From assembly GCF_001612665.1 (NCBI RefSeq), contig NZ_BDAX01000035.1:44736-108735 (forward strand): DNA of 64,000 bases. Reading direction: 5' to 3'. Under the pieces are notes generated by a model that was given only the letters and a program-made list of their open reading frames with translations, did not search any database and had not been told where the DNA came from. The position numbers and the translations under genes were made by a program. The stretch comes from Nocardia alba NBRC 108234 (lineage in GTDB: Bacteria > Actinomycetota > Actinomycetes > Mycobacteriales > Mycobacteriaceae). Shown here piece by piece: positions 39,252 through 48,000 of the stretch. The first letter of the stretch is position 1. Every line of letters begins with the position of its first letter.

Positions 39252-39318
39252 CGCCGTGCTCGCGGCGGGCCCGTCGCGGTTCGATGGGCGCCGCCGCGCG
39301 GCCGGTAGGCTCGCGATC

Positions 39319-40020
39319 ATGAACGCACATGATGTGCCCGATACCCCGAACATCCAGGTCGAGGTCGTCCGAGTGTTCACCGATCCGGCCGGAAATCTCG
39401 GCAATGCGCTCGGCATCGCCCGCTCCGACGACGTCGTCGCCCTCGACAAGCAGGAACTGGCGGCACGGCTGGGATTCAGCGAGACCACGGTGGTCTCCGA
39501 CCCTGTCGACGGCGTCGCCGACGTGCGCATCTACACCCCCGTCGTGGAGTTGCCCTTCGCCGGGCATCCCACTGTCGGCACAGCGTGGTGGCTCGATCTG
39601 CGGCGCACGCCCGTGCACACCCTGCGGGTGCCCGCGGGGACGGTGCCCGTCGACCGCACCGACGGACTGACCTGGATCACCGCGCGCGCCGAGTGGGCGC
39701 CGAAATTCGCCTTCCAGCAACTGGATTCGGTCGACGAGCTAGCGGCATTGGCACCCGTCGACTTCACCGACGGCCAGCATTTCTTCTGGGCCTGGACCGA
39801 CGAGTCACGCGGCGCGCTGCGCGCCAGGATGTTCGCGCCCGCGATGGGCATCGCCGAGGACGAGGCGACCGGTGCGGCGGCGGTGGCGCTCACCGCGCAG
39901 TTGCGCCGCGGGCTGATCATCACCCAGGGACAAGGCTCACAGCTCTACACCGAGTGGGACTCCGACGGGTGGGTTCGCCTCGGCGGACGCGTTGCCGAAG
40001 ACCACGTGGTGGTGCTCTAA
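39319..40020 (+). CDS. PhzF-family isomerase-like protein (Rv2716-like)
   Basis: 233 residues from ATG 39319. The PhzF fold motifs are visible: FTDPAGNLGNALGI, LGFSETTVV with the family's catalytic-type Glu55, ELPFAGHPTVGTA, and EDEATGAAAVAL near the end. PhzF itself isomerises a phenazine precursor, but no phenazine genes are here, and family members in this position (Rv2716) have no assigned substrate. It is 134 nt downstream of ahpD past a terminator and overlaps the convergent sigma-factor gene by 4 nt. Confidence 0.85.
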   Translation: MNAHDVPDTPNIQVEVVRVFTDPAGNLGNALGIARSDDVVALDKQELAARLGFSETTVVSDPVDGVADVRIYTPVVELPFAGHPTVGTAWWLDLRRTPVHTLRVPAGTVPVDRTDGLTWITARAEWAPKFAFQQLDSVDELAALAPVDFTDGQHFFWAWTDESRGALRARMFAPAMGIAEDEATGAAAVALTAQLRRGLIITQGQGSQLYTEWDSDGWVRLGGRVAEDHVVVL

Positions 40021-41351
40021 CCCTCCGGCTGACCGCCGAAGCGGCGCAGCCACGGCGGTTTGGCCGTCCAGTGGCCGCGACGCTGCGGCGCGGTGCCCAG
40101 ATCGGCGAGGATGCGGGTCTCGAGTGCGCGGGGCGGGGTGTGCTGGTCGTCCGCGGCCAGTAGCGCGAGCACATCGTGCACCCCACGTACCCGGGTGGCG
40201 AACTGCGACAGACTGTCCGGCGTGGTGGCGGCGAGTTTGTTCTCGATGTGGTGGTGTTCGAGTTCGGCGACCGCGTCGAGCGCGTAGGCGTCGGCCAGCG
40301 ACAGCACCGAGCCGGGCGGGCTCCACGGCTGTTTGGCCGTCCACCGGGGAATCCGCTGTTCGGCGAGCCGTTCGATGCCCTCGGCCAGCAGCCTCGTGAC
40401 CATCGGTACCCGCATGCCCAGTTCGCGGCCGATGGCGCGGTAGGTTCGGCCACCGTAGTAGGCGAGGACGAAGATCTCGCAGTGGCTGTCGAGCGGGTCC
40501 TCGAAGCCGAGTCTGGCCGCGGCTGCCAGCCACGGCATGTCGTCGCCGCGCAGGTCCAGGCGCAGGCGCTGGACCGCGAGGCGATGGATCTGGGCCAGGA
40601 GCCAGGACTGGTCGGCGGTGAACGCCGGGCTGTCGCGGCCGGGCGCGTCGGCATGGTCGCGCCCGAGATGTTCGAAGTCGATGCCGGGGTAGGCAGCGCC
40701 CGGTCGGTCGACCTCGGCAGGGCCGAAGCTCCGCAGGTCGGCTCCGACCTGGTCGGTTCCGACGCCGTCCTGGCCTGCGGCCTCGCACGCGTGATCCGAG
40801 TGCGGTCGTCGGTCGCGGGGATCTGCGCTCTCGCGCCCTGAGACAGAGCAGTCGACGAGATGATCCGAGGCCCGAGAACTGGAGTCGTCGACACGGTCGA
40901 GGGGGCGGGAACCGTCGGGTGAGTAGACGATGCCACGGCCGAAGGCGATGTCCATCGCACCGTAGTCGGGCGTCAGATCGGACCGCTGCTCGGTCGCGAC
41001 GAACGCCGAACGGCCCCACGGTGTCCCGAGGTCCGGCCCGGGAAGGGGCAACGGGGCGGTCATCGCGTCTTCCCCGGATTCCGTGGTGGGCGAATCGGGT
41101 TCCCGGTCGGCGTCGTCCTCGGCGGCGATCCACTGCGCCGATCTCGCACGGCGATAGCCTTCGCGGACAACGTCTTCGGCGGCACCGCGGCGATGTAGCA
41201 CCCGCAGGGCCAGCCCGAACGCGGCGGCGCCGGTGGCGTGGTAGAGCGCGCGCATCTCCTCACGATCGTCGGCACCGGACCGGATCGGCGGAACCCGCGC
41301 ACCGCCGCCGCGCGACCCCGGTGGCGGTTGGGGACCGCGCTGCCCGCTCAT
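40017..41351 (-). CDS. ECF sigma factor fused to an RskA-like anti-sigma domain
   Basis: 444 residues from ATG 41351 (AGGAATT upstream). Residues about 32-75 (ALYHATGAAAFGLALRVL, AAEDVVREGYRRA) resemble sigma region 2. A long polar linker covers about 76-245. Residues about 248-335 hold a region 4-like helix-turn-helix (VLAYYGGRTYRAIGREL, VTRLLAEGIERLA). Residues about 350-418 (SLADAYALDAVAELE, FATRVRGVHDVLALLAA, PPRALETRILADL) resemble the N-terminal sigma-binding domain of mycobacterial RskA, the SigK inhibitor. WTAKQPW (337-343) and WTAKPPW (428-434) flank that domain. No membrane segment follows, unlike in RskA. This suggests a cytoplasmic sigma factor carrying its own inhibitor. The parts are read by eye; the fusion is in one open frame. 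Confidence 0.7.
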   Translation of the reverse strand: MSGQRGPQPPPGSRGGGARVPPIRSGADDREEMRALYHATGAAAFGLALRVLHRRGAAEDVVREGYRRARSAQWIAAEDDADREPDSPTTESGEDAMTAPLPLPGPDLGTPWGRSAFVATEQRSDLTPDYGAMDIAFGRGIVYSPDGSRPLDRVDDSSSRASDHLVDCSVSGRESADPRDRRPHSDHACEAAGQDGVGTDQVGADLRSFGPAEVDRPGAAYPGIDFEHLGRDHADAPGRDSPAFTADQSWLLAQIHRLAVQRLRLDLRGDDMPWLAAAARLGFEDPLDSHCEIFVLAYYGGRTYRAIGRELGMRVPMVTRLLAEGIERLAEQRIPRWTAKQPWSPPGSVLSLADAYALDAVAELEHHHIENKLAATTPDSLSQFATRVRGVHDVLALLAADDQHTPPRALETRILADLGTAPQRRGHWTAKPPWLRRFGGQPEG

Positions 41352-41409
41352 CGTCGAATTCCTGCCCGCACTAAGGCAATTCGCAGCGCGAGCGGTTGTG
41401 GATCGGTAT

Positions 41410-41994
41410 TCACCGCCCGATCGCGGCGATCAACATGAACGCGGTCCCGATATCCATCACCACATGGGGCACCAGCGCCGAGGTCAGCGGGTGGGAACCG
41501 GCGGGATGGACGAAGCGATGCCAGCGTGAGCGGTGACCAGCCGACCCGAGGGCCAGCAGCGCGTCGAGGCCGAACAGCACCGCCAGCACCAGGGCTGGCC
41601 ACCTCGCCCCGCCGGCGCCGTGCGCCGCCGTGTGCCCGGCCATCGCGTACAGCATCGCCGCGGCGGCGACGGTGTGGTAGCCCAGCGCCAGCACCCCGTC
41701 GGGCGCCGAACCGGCGCGCCACCCCCGCACACGTTCGGCGAGCAGGATCGCGAAGGCCACGGTGAGGGCGGTCAGCAGCCCGCGCATCGCGTGCGGGTCG
41801 GTGGCGGCGGGGAACACCAGCATCACCAGCATGACCAGGCACATGAGCAGGTGCGCGCTGTCGGACGCGGTATCGACCCGGTATGTCGACGGGGTTCGCC
41901 TGATCAACCGGGTCGCCACGATCAGCGCTGCCAGCACGAACGCGACGACCACCGGCCACCGGACGAACGCGTATTGCTCCACGAAATCGGCCAC
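41410..41994 (-). CDS. DUF5134 family membrane protein
   Basis: 194 residues from GTG 41994, chosen because homologous proteins begin close to FVEQYAFVRWPVV; ATG 42030 is an alternative, and a frame to 42189 exists. About six hydrophobic membrane segments are visible (for example WPVVVAFVLAALIVA, LLMCLVMLVMLVF, ALVLAVLFGLDALLAL). Conserved His residues lie near SDSAHLLMC and in MAGHTAAH and HRFVHPAG. This is the pattern of DUF5134 integral membrane proteins, whose function is unknown; the His-rich layout recalls copper or heme membrane proteins but that is not established. It lies 58 nt upstream of the fused sigma-factor gene on the same strand. Confidence 0.7.
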   Translation of the reverse strand: MADFVEQYAFVRWPVVVAFVLAALIVATRLIRRTPSTYRVDTASDSAHLLMCLVMLVMLVFPAATDPHAMRGLLTALTVAFAILLAERVRGWRAGSAPDGVLALGYHTVAAAAMLYAMAGHTAAHGAGGARWPALVLAVLFGLDALLALGSAGHRSRWHRFVHPAGSHPLTSALVPHVVMDIGTAFMLIAAIGR

Positions 41995-42178
41995 ACCCCA
42001 CCACTTTCGAGTCGACACCCGCCCCACCATGCTCGCATCCCGGCGGGGGCCACGGGCTGTTTTCCGAGGTCGCGCGCATCCGACGGAGGTGTCCCTCCGT
42101 TCGCCGCCCCGGTGAGATCGCCCCGGGCGGAACCGACCCGGTGCATCGGGCGTCGAGCTCGACCCGCAAACTGGACTG

Positions 42179-42676
42179 ATGACCGACAACCCGATCGGCG
42201 CGGTCGGCCGACTCCGGGTGGTGGCCGATGATCTCTCCGGCGCCGCTATCGCTGCCCTGCTGGCCGCGCATCACGCGGAAATGGCGGACACCTCCCCCGC
42301 CGAGAGCATGCACGCCCTCGACCTCACCGCCCTGCGTGATCCGGCGGTCACGGTGTGGAGCGCGTGGACCGGCGACGACCTCCTCGGGTGCGGCGCGCTG
42401 AAGGAACTCGATGCCGAGCACGCCGAGATCAAGTCCATGCGCACCGCCGACGGACACACCGGGCGCGGGGTGGCCGCCGCCGTGCTCGCCCACCTGGTCG
42501 CGGTGGGCCGAGAACGCGGGTACCGGCGGCTGAGCCTGGAGACCGGCGCCGAGGACTTCTTCGCCCCGGCCCGCCGCCTCTACCTGCGCCACGGCTTCAC
42601 CGAATGCGGCCCGTTCGGCGACTACTCCGCCGACCCGCTGAGCCGATTCTTCACCCTGCGGCTCGTACCCGGCTGA
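42179..42676 (+). CDS. GNAT family N-acetyltransferase
   Basis: 165 residues from ATG 42179. The GNAT core is clear: EIKSMRTADGHTGRGVAAAVLAHLVAVGRERGYRRLSLETG, where GRGVAAAV is the acetyl-CoA loop, then LYLRHGFTECGPF with the catalytic-type Tyr. The substrate is unknown; this subgroup (YsnE-like) includes small-molecule acetyltransferases. It stands alone, divergent from DUF5134 and convergent with the aminotransferase. Confidence 0.88.
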   Translation: MTDNPIGAVGRLRVVADDLSGAAIAALLAAHHAEMADTSPAESMHALDLTALRDPAVTVWSAWTGDDLLGCGALKELDAEHAEIKSMRTADGHTGRGVAAAVLAHLVAVGRERGYRRLSLETGAEDFFAPARRLYLRHGFTECGPFGDYSADPLSRFFTLRLVPG

Positions 42677-42830
42677 TCCCGCATGCGGACATCGGCGCAA
42701 TGTGGCGGTATCGCGTCCGCCTCACCACCACCGATACCCGTGTTCGCCCGCACGGAGCGCGGCGGCCTCGTACCAGTCCGGGCCCACCAACGGGTCTCGC
42801 CGACAGGTCCGGTGTGGATCGACAGCCGAA

Positions 42831-44054
42831 TCAGCCGAGGGCGCGGGCGAATCCGTCGGCCAGTTCAGCGACCTGGGCATCGGTCATGACGAACGACGGC
42901 GAGATCTGCATGGCGCCCGCACCGGCCGCGCGGCCGGAGATGCCGTGTTGGCGCAGGGTTTTCACCAGGGCGGGCCCCTCGGACGGGTCGACGAGCTGCA
43001 CGGCCGCCACCGCACCGAGACCGCTGCGGATCTCGGCGACGCGGGGGTGCTCGGCCAACGGTGCCAACGCGGTGTGCAACGTGGACTCGAGGCGGGCAGC
43101 CTCCTCGAGCAGACCCTCACGCTCGATGATGGCGAGGTTGGCCAGGGCCGCGGCGGCCGCACCGGCGTGACCGCCGTAGGTGTAGCCGTGGCGGAACCAG
43201 GTGCCGCCGGCGAAGAAGGGCTCGGCCAGGTGCGGGGCGATGAAGACCGCGCCCATCGGGAGGTAACCGGAGGTGAGGCCCTTGGCGGTGGTCATCAGGT
43301 CGGGCCGCAGATCGAAGCGGGTGGAGGCGAACCAGGAGCCGCCGATGCGGCCGAACCCGGTGACCACCTCGTCGGCGACGAACAGGATGTCGTGCTCGCG
43401 GCAGATCTGGCGGACCTCGGCCAGGTAACCCTCGGGCGGCAGGTACACCCCGCCCGCGCCGATGATCGGTTCGCAGAAGAACGCGGCGATCTGTTCGGCG
43501 CCGACCTCGTCGATCAGGGCGAGCAGTGATTTCGCGTCGTCCCATTCGACCGTGCGGGTGTCGGCGACCAGCACGCCGTAGCCCTCCTTGTTCGGCGTCA
43601 GACCGCCGAGCGAGGTGCTCGCGTAGTGCATGCCGTGGTAGGCCAACCGGCGACCGACCAGGATCTTCTTGTCGGTACGGCCCTGTTCGTGCCAGTAGCG
43701 GCGGGCCAATTTGGCCGCTGTCTCCACCGAATCGGAGCCACCGGAGGTGAAGAAGATCTTGCTGCCCGCCACGGGAGCGATCGACGACAGTTTCTCGGCG
43801 AGTTCCTGGGTGGGCGCCTCGGTGAGGTCGCCGAAGTTGGAGTAGTGCGCGATGGTGCGCAGCTGATCGGCGACGGCGTCGGCGATCTCGCCGCGGCCGT
43901 GGCCGACGTTGGCGAACCACAGCCCGGCGGTGGCGTCGAGATACCGCGTGCCCGCTGTGTCGAAGACATGAGCGCCTTCACCGCGAGCGATAACGAACGC
44001 ACCGTCACGATCGACGGCACCCATGTCGGCGAATCCGTGCCAGAGCGCATTCAT
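42831..44054 (-). CDS. Class III pyridoxal-phosphate aminotransferase (omega-transaminase type)
   Basis: 407 residues from ATG 44054 (GGAG upstream). The motifs are FTSGGSDSVETAAKLARRYW for the phosphate-binding loop, an aromatic-His pair in YHGMHYAS, FVADEVVTGFGR with the PLP-contacting Asp, and the Schiff-base Lys in TTAKGLTSGYLPMGA near residue 258. Length and motifs fit omega-amino-acid or amine:pyruvate transaminases. Polyamine or amino-acid breakdown is possible, but the neighbours do not fix the substrate. It lies 54 nt upstream of nothing co-directional except the GNAT, which faces it. Confidence 0.88.
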   Translation of the reverse strand: MNALWHGFADMGAVDRDGAFVIARGEGAHVFDTAGTRYLDATAGLWFANVGHGRGEIADAVADQLRTIAHYSNFGDLTEAPTQELAEKLSSIAPVAGSKIFFTSGGSDSVETAAKLARRYWHEQGRTDKKILVGRRLAYHGMHYASTSLGGLTPNKEGYGVLVADTRTVEWDDAKSLLALIDEVGAEQIAAFFCEPIIGAGGVYLPPEGYLAEVRQICREHDILFVADEVVTGFGRIGGSWFASTRFDLRPDLMTTAKGLTSGYLPMGAVFIAPHLAEPFFAGGTWFRHGYTYGGHAGAAAAALANLAIIEREGLLEEAARLESTLHTALAPLAEHPRVAEIRSGLGAVAAVQLVDPSEGPALVKTLRQHGISGRAAGAGAMQISPSFVMTDAQVAELADGFARALG

Positions 44055-44108
44055 GGCTCCACATTTACCCCACCACGCCGACCGGCGCGTGCCGGGCCCG
44101 CCGCTGGG

Positions 44109-44750
44109 TCAGCCCGCCGACTCGCGTTCGCGCCACCGAGCGGGCAGATCGCCCAGGCTCGCCATCGCGACCGCGAGTACCACGAACACCACGAGCAGCA
44201 CCGCCAACCCGATCGTCAGCGACACGTATCCCTGCGTCCGTGGGTCGATGAACGGGTACGGATACCAGTCGGCGATCGGGCCGCGGATCAGGCTGTAGAC
44301 GCCGTAGGCGACCGGGAAGATCAGCCACAGACCGATCAGCTCGGGAGTGGGTCGCAGGCGTCGCGCCATCGCGACGAACAACCAGTCGAACAGCAGGACC
44401 AGCGGCAGGATGCGATGCAGGATGTCGTTGATCCACCGGTCCACGAGCATCACGTCGACATTCGCCAGCAGGACCGCGTAGACGACCATCGTGATGAGCA
44501 TGTAGAGCGTGACCGCGCCACGCAGGATCTGCCACCGCGAGCTCTGCGGCGCTGCCAGGCCGCCGACCAGCAACACGAGCACGGCCGCGATATTGGACTC
44601 GATGGTGAAGTAGCTCAGGAAATTCGTGAGCGAGAACGTCGCCGAGTCGATGTTGCGCAACGGTATCCACACCAGCGCCACGATTCCGAGCAGCCCGAAA
44701 CCGAGCCGGTAGGCCCTGATCCACCACGCCGTTCGCACCGATGCGCTCAT
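44109..44750 (-). CDS. Pr6Pr family integral membrane protein
   Basis: 213 residues from ATG 44750 (AAAGG upstream). Six hydrophobic segments are visible. The family hallmarks are YFTIESN in the second segment region, an ILHRILPLVLLFDWL stretch with the conserved His and Pro, and WYPYPFIDP in the last loop. Function is unknown. It lies 54 nt before the aminotransferase gene on the same strand and is divergent from hrpA across 258 bp, in which I see no further gene. Confidence 0.8.
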   Translation of the reverse strand: MSASVRTAWWIRAYRLGFGLLGIVALVWIPLRNIDSATFSLTNFLSYFTIESNIAAVLVLLVGGLAAPQSSRWQILRGAVTLYMLITMVVYAVLLANVDVMLVDRWINDILHRILPLVLLFDWLFVAMARRLRPTPELIGLWLIFPVAYGVYSLIRGPIADWYPYPFIDPRTQGYVSLTIGLAVLLVVFVVLAVAMASLGDLPARWRERESAG

Positions 44751-45008
44751 GCTGTGTGCCTTTCACAGGGTCGGGCGACCCGCGTGCTGACGCGAAGCGC
44801 CAGCCGGGCGCGCATTCCCGGATCCTCGCATGAGCGAGGGCCCCCGACCGGGACCTCGTGCGCGCAAGATCGTCGCGTCCCGTGGTGGGGCCCCGACGCG
44901 CGGACCACGACGGGTGGGTGCTGTGGTGTGTCGTCGGTCTCGGCGAGTATGCCGGGCAGACACGCGCGGGAAAAACCGGTGGCGGGCTTCGCTAGGCTGG
45001 TAGGCGCA

Positions 45009-48000
45009 ATGACCAGGACAGCTAGCACCGGAACCCGCGCGCTGCGCACCCGCCTGGCGGAGGTCTCGCTGCGCGACGAACATCGGCTCCAGCGCAAGCT
45101 CGACCGTGCGCGCCCCGACGATCTGCCCGCACTAGAGGCCGAGATCGCCACCGCCGCCACCCGCGTGGCCAACCGCCGCGCGGCGCTTCCGCAGATCACC
45201 TACCCGGAACAACTTCCCGTTTCCGCGCGTCGCGACGATATCGCCGCCGCCATCGCCGCCAACCAGGTCGTGATCGTGGCCGGTGAGACGGGTTCGGGCA
45301 AGACCACCCAGATCCCGAAGATCTGCCTCGAACTCGGTCGCGGTATCCGTGGCACCATCGGGCACACCCAGCCGCGCCGGCTCGCCGCGCGCACCGTGGC
45401 CGAACGCATCGCCGACGAGCTCGGCGGCGAACTCGGCGACGTGATCGGCTACACCGTCCGCTTCACCGATCAGGCTTCCGATCGCACGCTGGTCAAACTG
45501 ATGACCGACGGCATCCTGCTCGCCGAGATCCAGCGCGACCGGATGCTGCGCCGCTACGACACGATCATCATCGACGAGGCCCACGAACGCAGCCTCAATA
45601 TCGACTTCCTGCTCGGGTACCTGAAACAGTTGCTGCCGCGCCGTCCCGATCTCAAGGTGATCATCACCTCGGCGACGATCGATCCCGAACTGTTCGCCCG
45701 CCATTTCGCCGACGCGAACGGCACACCCGCGCCGATCGTCGAGGTGTCGGGCCGGTCCTATCCGGTGGAGTTGCGGTACCGGCCGCTGTCGCTGGAACTG
45801 CCCGGATCCGACGAGGACGAGGACACCCGTGTCGTCGACCGCGACCCCACCGACGCCATCGCCGACGGAGTTGTCGAGCTGTTCGCCGAAGGCGACGGCG
45901 ATGTGCTGGTATTCCTGTCGGGCGAACGCGAGATCCGCGACACCGCCGACGCCCTGCGCGATCTGAAACTGCCCCGCACCGAGATCGTGCCGCTGTACGC
46001 GCGCTTGTCGGCCGCCGAGCAGCACCGGGTGTTCGCCCCGCATACCGGTCGCCGGGTGGTGCTGGCCACCAATGTCGCCGAGACCTCGCTGACCGTGCCG
46101 GGCATCCGCTACGTCATCGACCCCGGCACCGCGCGCATCTCGCGCTATTCGATGCGCACCAAGGTGCAGCGGCTACCCATCGAAGAAGTCTCGCAGGCCT
46201 CGGCTCGGCAGCGATCGGGTCGCTGCGGCCGTGTGGCGGACGGCATCTGTATCCGGCTGTACTCCGAGGACGATTTCGAGGCGCGGCCCGCGTTCACCGA
46301 GCCGGAGATCCTGCGCACCAACCTCGCCGCCGTGATCCTGCAGATGACGGCGCTGGGACTGGGCGATATCGAGAGCTTCCCGTTCGTGGAGGCCCCCGAC
46401 CGTCGGGCCATCCGCGACGGAATCGCGCTGCTCGAAGAGCTGGGCGCGCTGGCGCACGGCAGCACGAAATCCGTTGACGGCGACACGGATTCGGGCAAGC
46501 ACCTCACGCTCACCCCGATCGGGCGGGAGATGGCGCAGCTGCCGGTGGACCCGCGGATGGCGCGAATGCTCGTCGAGGCGCAGCGCAACGGGTGCCTCGA
46601 CGAGGTGCTGATCATCGTGGCGGCGCTGTCGATCCAGGATGTGCGCGAACGCCCCGTCGAACATCAGCAGGCCGCCGACGCCCAGCACGCGCGCTTCGTC
46701 GTCGAGGGCTCGGACTTCCTGGCCTACCTGCGCCTGTGGGATTACCTCACCGAGCAGCGCAAGTCGCTGTCGTCCAACCAGTTCCGCCGGATGTGCCGCG
46801 ACGAGTTCCTGCACTACCTGCGCATCAGGGAGTGGCAGGACCTGCACGGTCAGTTGCGCACCATCGCCCGCGGGATGGGCTGGAACGACCCGGGCGCACG
46901 GGCGAATTCCGAACACGAGGCGCCGGCTTCCGGAGCGGGCCGATCCGCAGCGGGCGAGGGCTCTCGCCAGGGCGGACAGCCTCGACGATCCCGTGGCCGC
47001 GGACCCGACGTGGGGCAACGCGGGAAGGACGGGCCCCAGCGCGGGAACGACGCAGCACAGCACGGAGACAACCCGGCGCAGCGCGGAACCGAGCCGGCGC
47101 AGCGCGAAAACAACACGGCGCAGCGTGGAAACGACGGGGCGCGGCGCGGGAACGAGCCGGCCCAGCGTGGCAGGCAGTCCGGCCGGGCCGCGGTGAAATC
47201 CCTTCGGGCGTCTTCGGATTCCGCCGACGAGGATGCGATGCCGTGGCCGAGTGCCCAGATCCACCAGTCGCTACTGGCGGGCATGCTCTCGCATATCGGC
47301 GTCCGCGAGGCGGAATCGCGCGAGTTCCTCGGGGCGCGCAACGCGAAGTTCATGATCTTTCCCGGGTCGTCGCTGGCCAAGAAGGCGCCACGCTGGGTGA
47401 TGGCGGCCGAACTGGTGGAGACCTCGCGGCTGTGGGGGCGGATCGCGGCGAAGGTGGAGCCGGAGTGGGCCGAACGGCTCGCCGGCGACCTGGTGAAACG
47501 GACCTACTCCGAACCACATTGGTCGGCCAAGCGCGGATCGGCTCGCGCCTACGAGCGCGCCACGCTGTACGGGGTGCCGTTGGTGACCGGGCGTCCCGTC
47601 GACTTCGGGCGCATCGACCCCGAACAGTCGCGCGAGCTGTTTCTGCGCCACGCCCTGGTACAGGGTGAATGGCAGACGCGGCACGGGTTCTTCGCCCGCA
47701 ATCGCGCCCTCATCGACGATGTGGCCGACCTCGAGCATCGGGCCCGGCGCCGCGACATCCTCGTCGACGACGAAGTGCTCTTCGAGTTCTACGACAAGCG
47801 AATTCCCGCCGACATCGTGTCGGTGCGCCATTTCGACAGCTGGTGGCGCAAGACCGAACGCGCCGACCCCGCACTGCTGGACTTCTCGACCGACACCGTG
47901 GTCAATGCCGGTGTCGCCGCCCTCGACCCCACCGATTTCCCCGACGCGTGGCGGCAGGGTGAACTCAGCTTTCCGCTCACCTACCAGTTCGAGCCGGGCC

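Noticed and set aside
43626..45008. N-terminal extension of HrpA
   Set aside because: The open frame continues upstream but is shadow of the aminotransferase and Pr6Pr genes; the true start with a ribosome site is at 45009.
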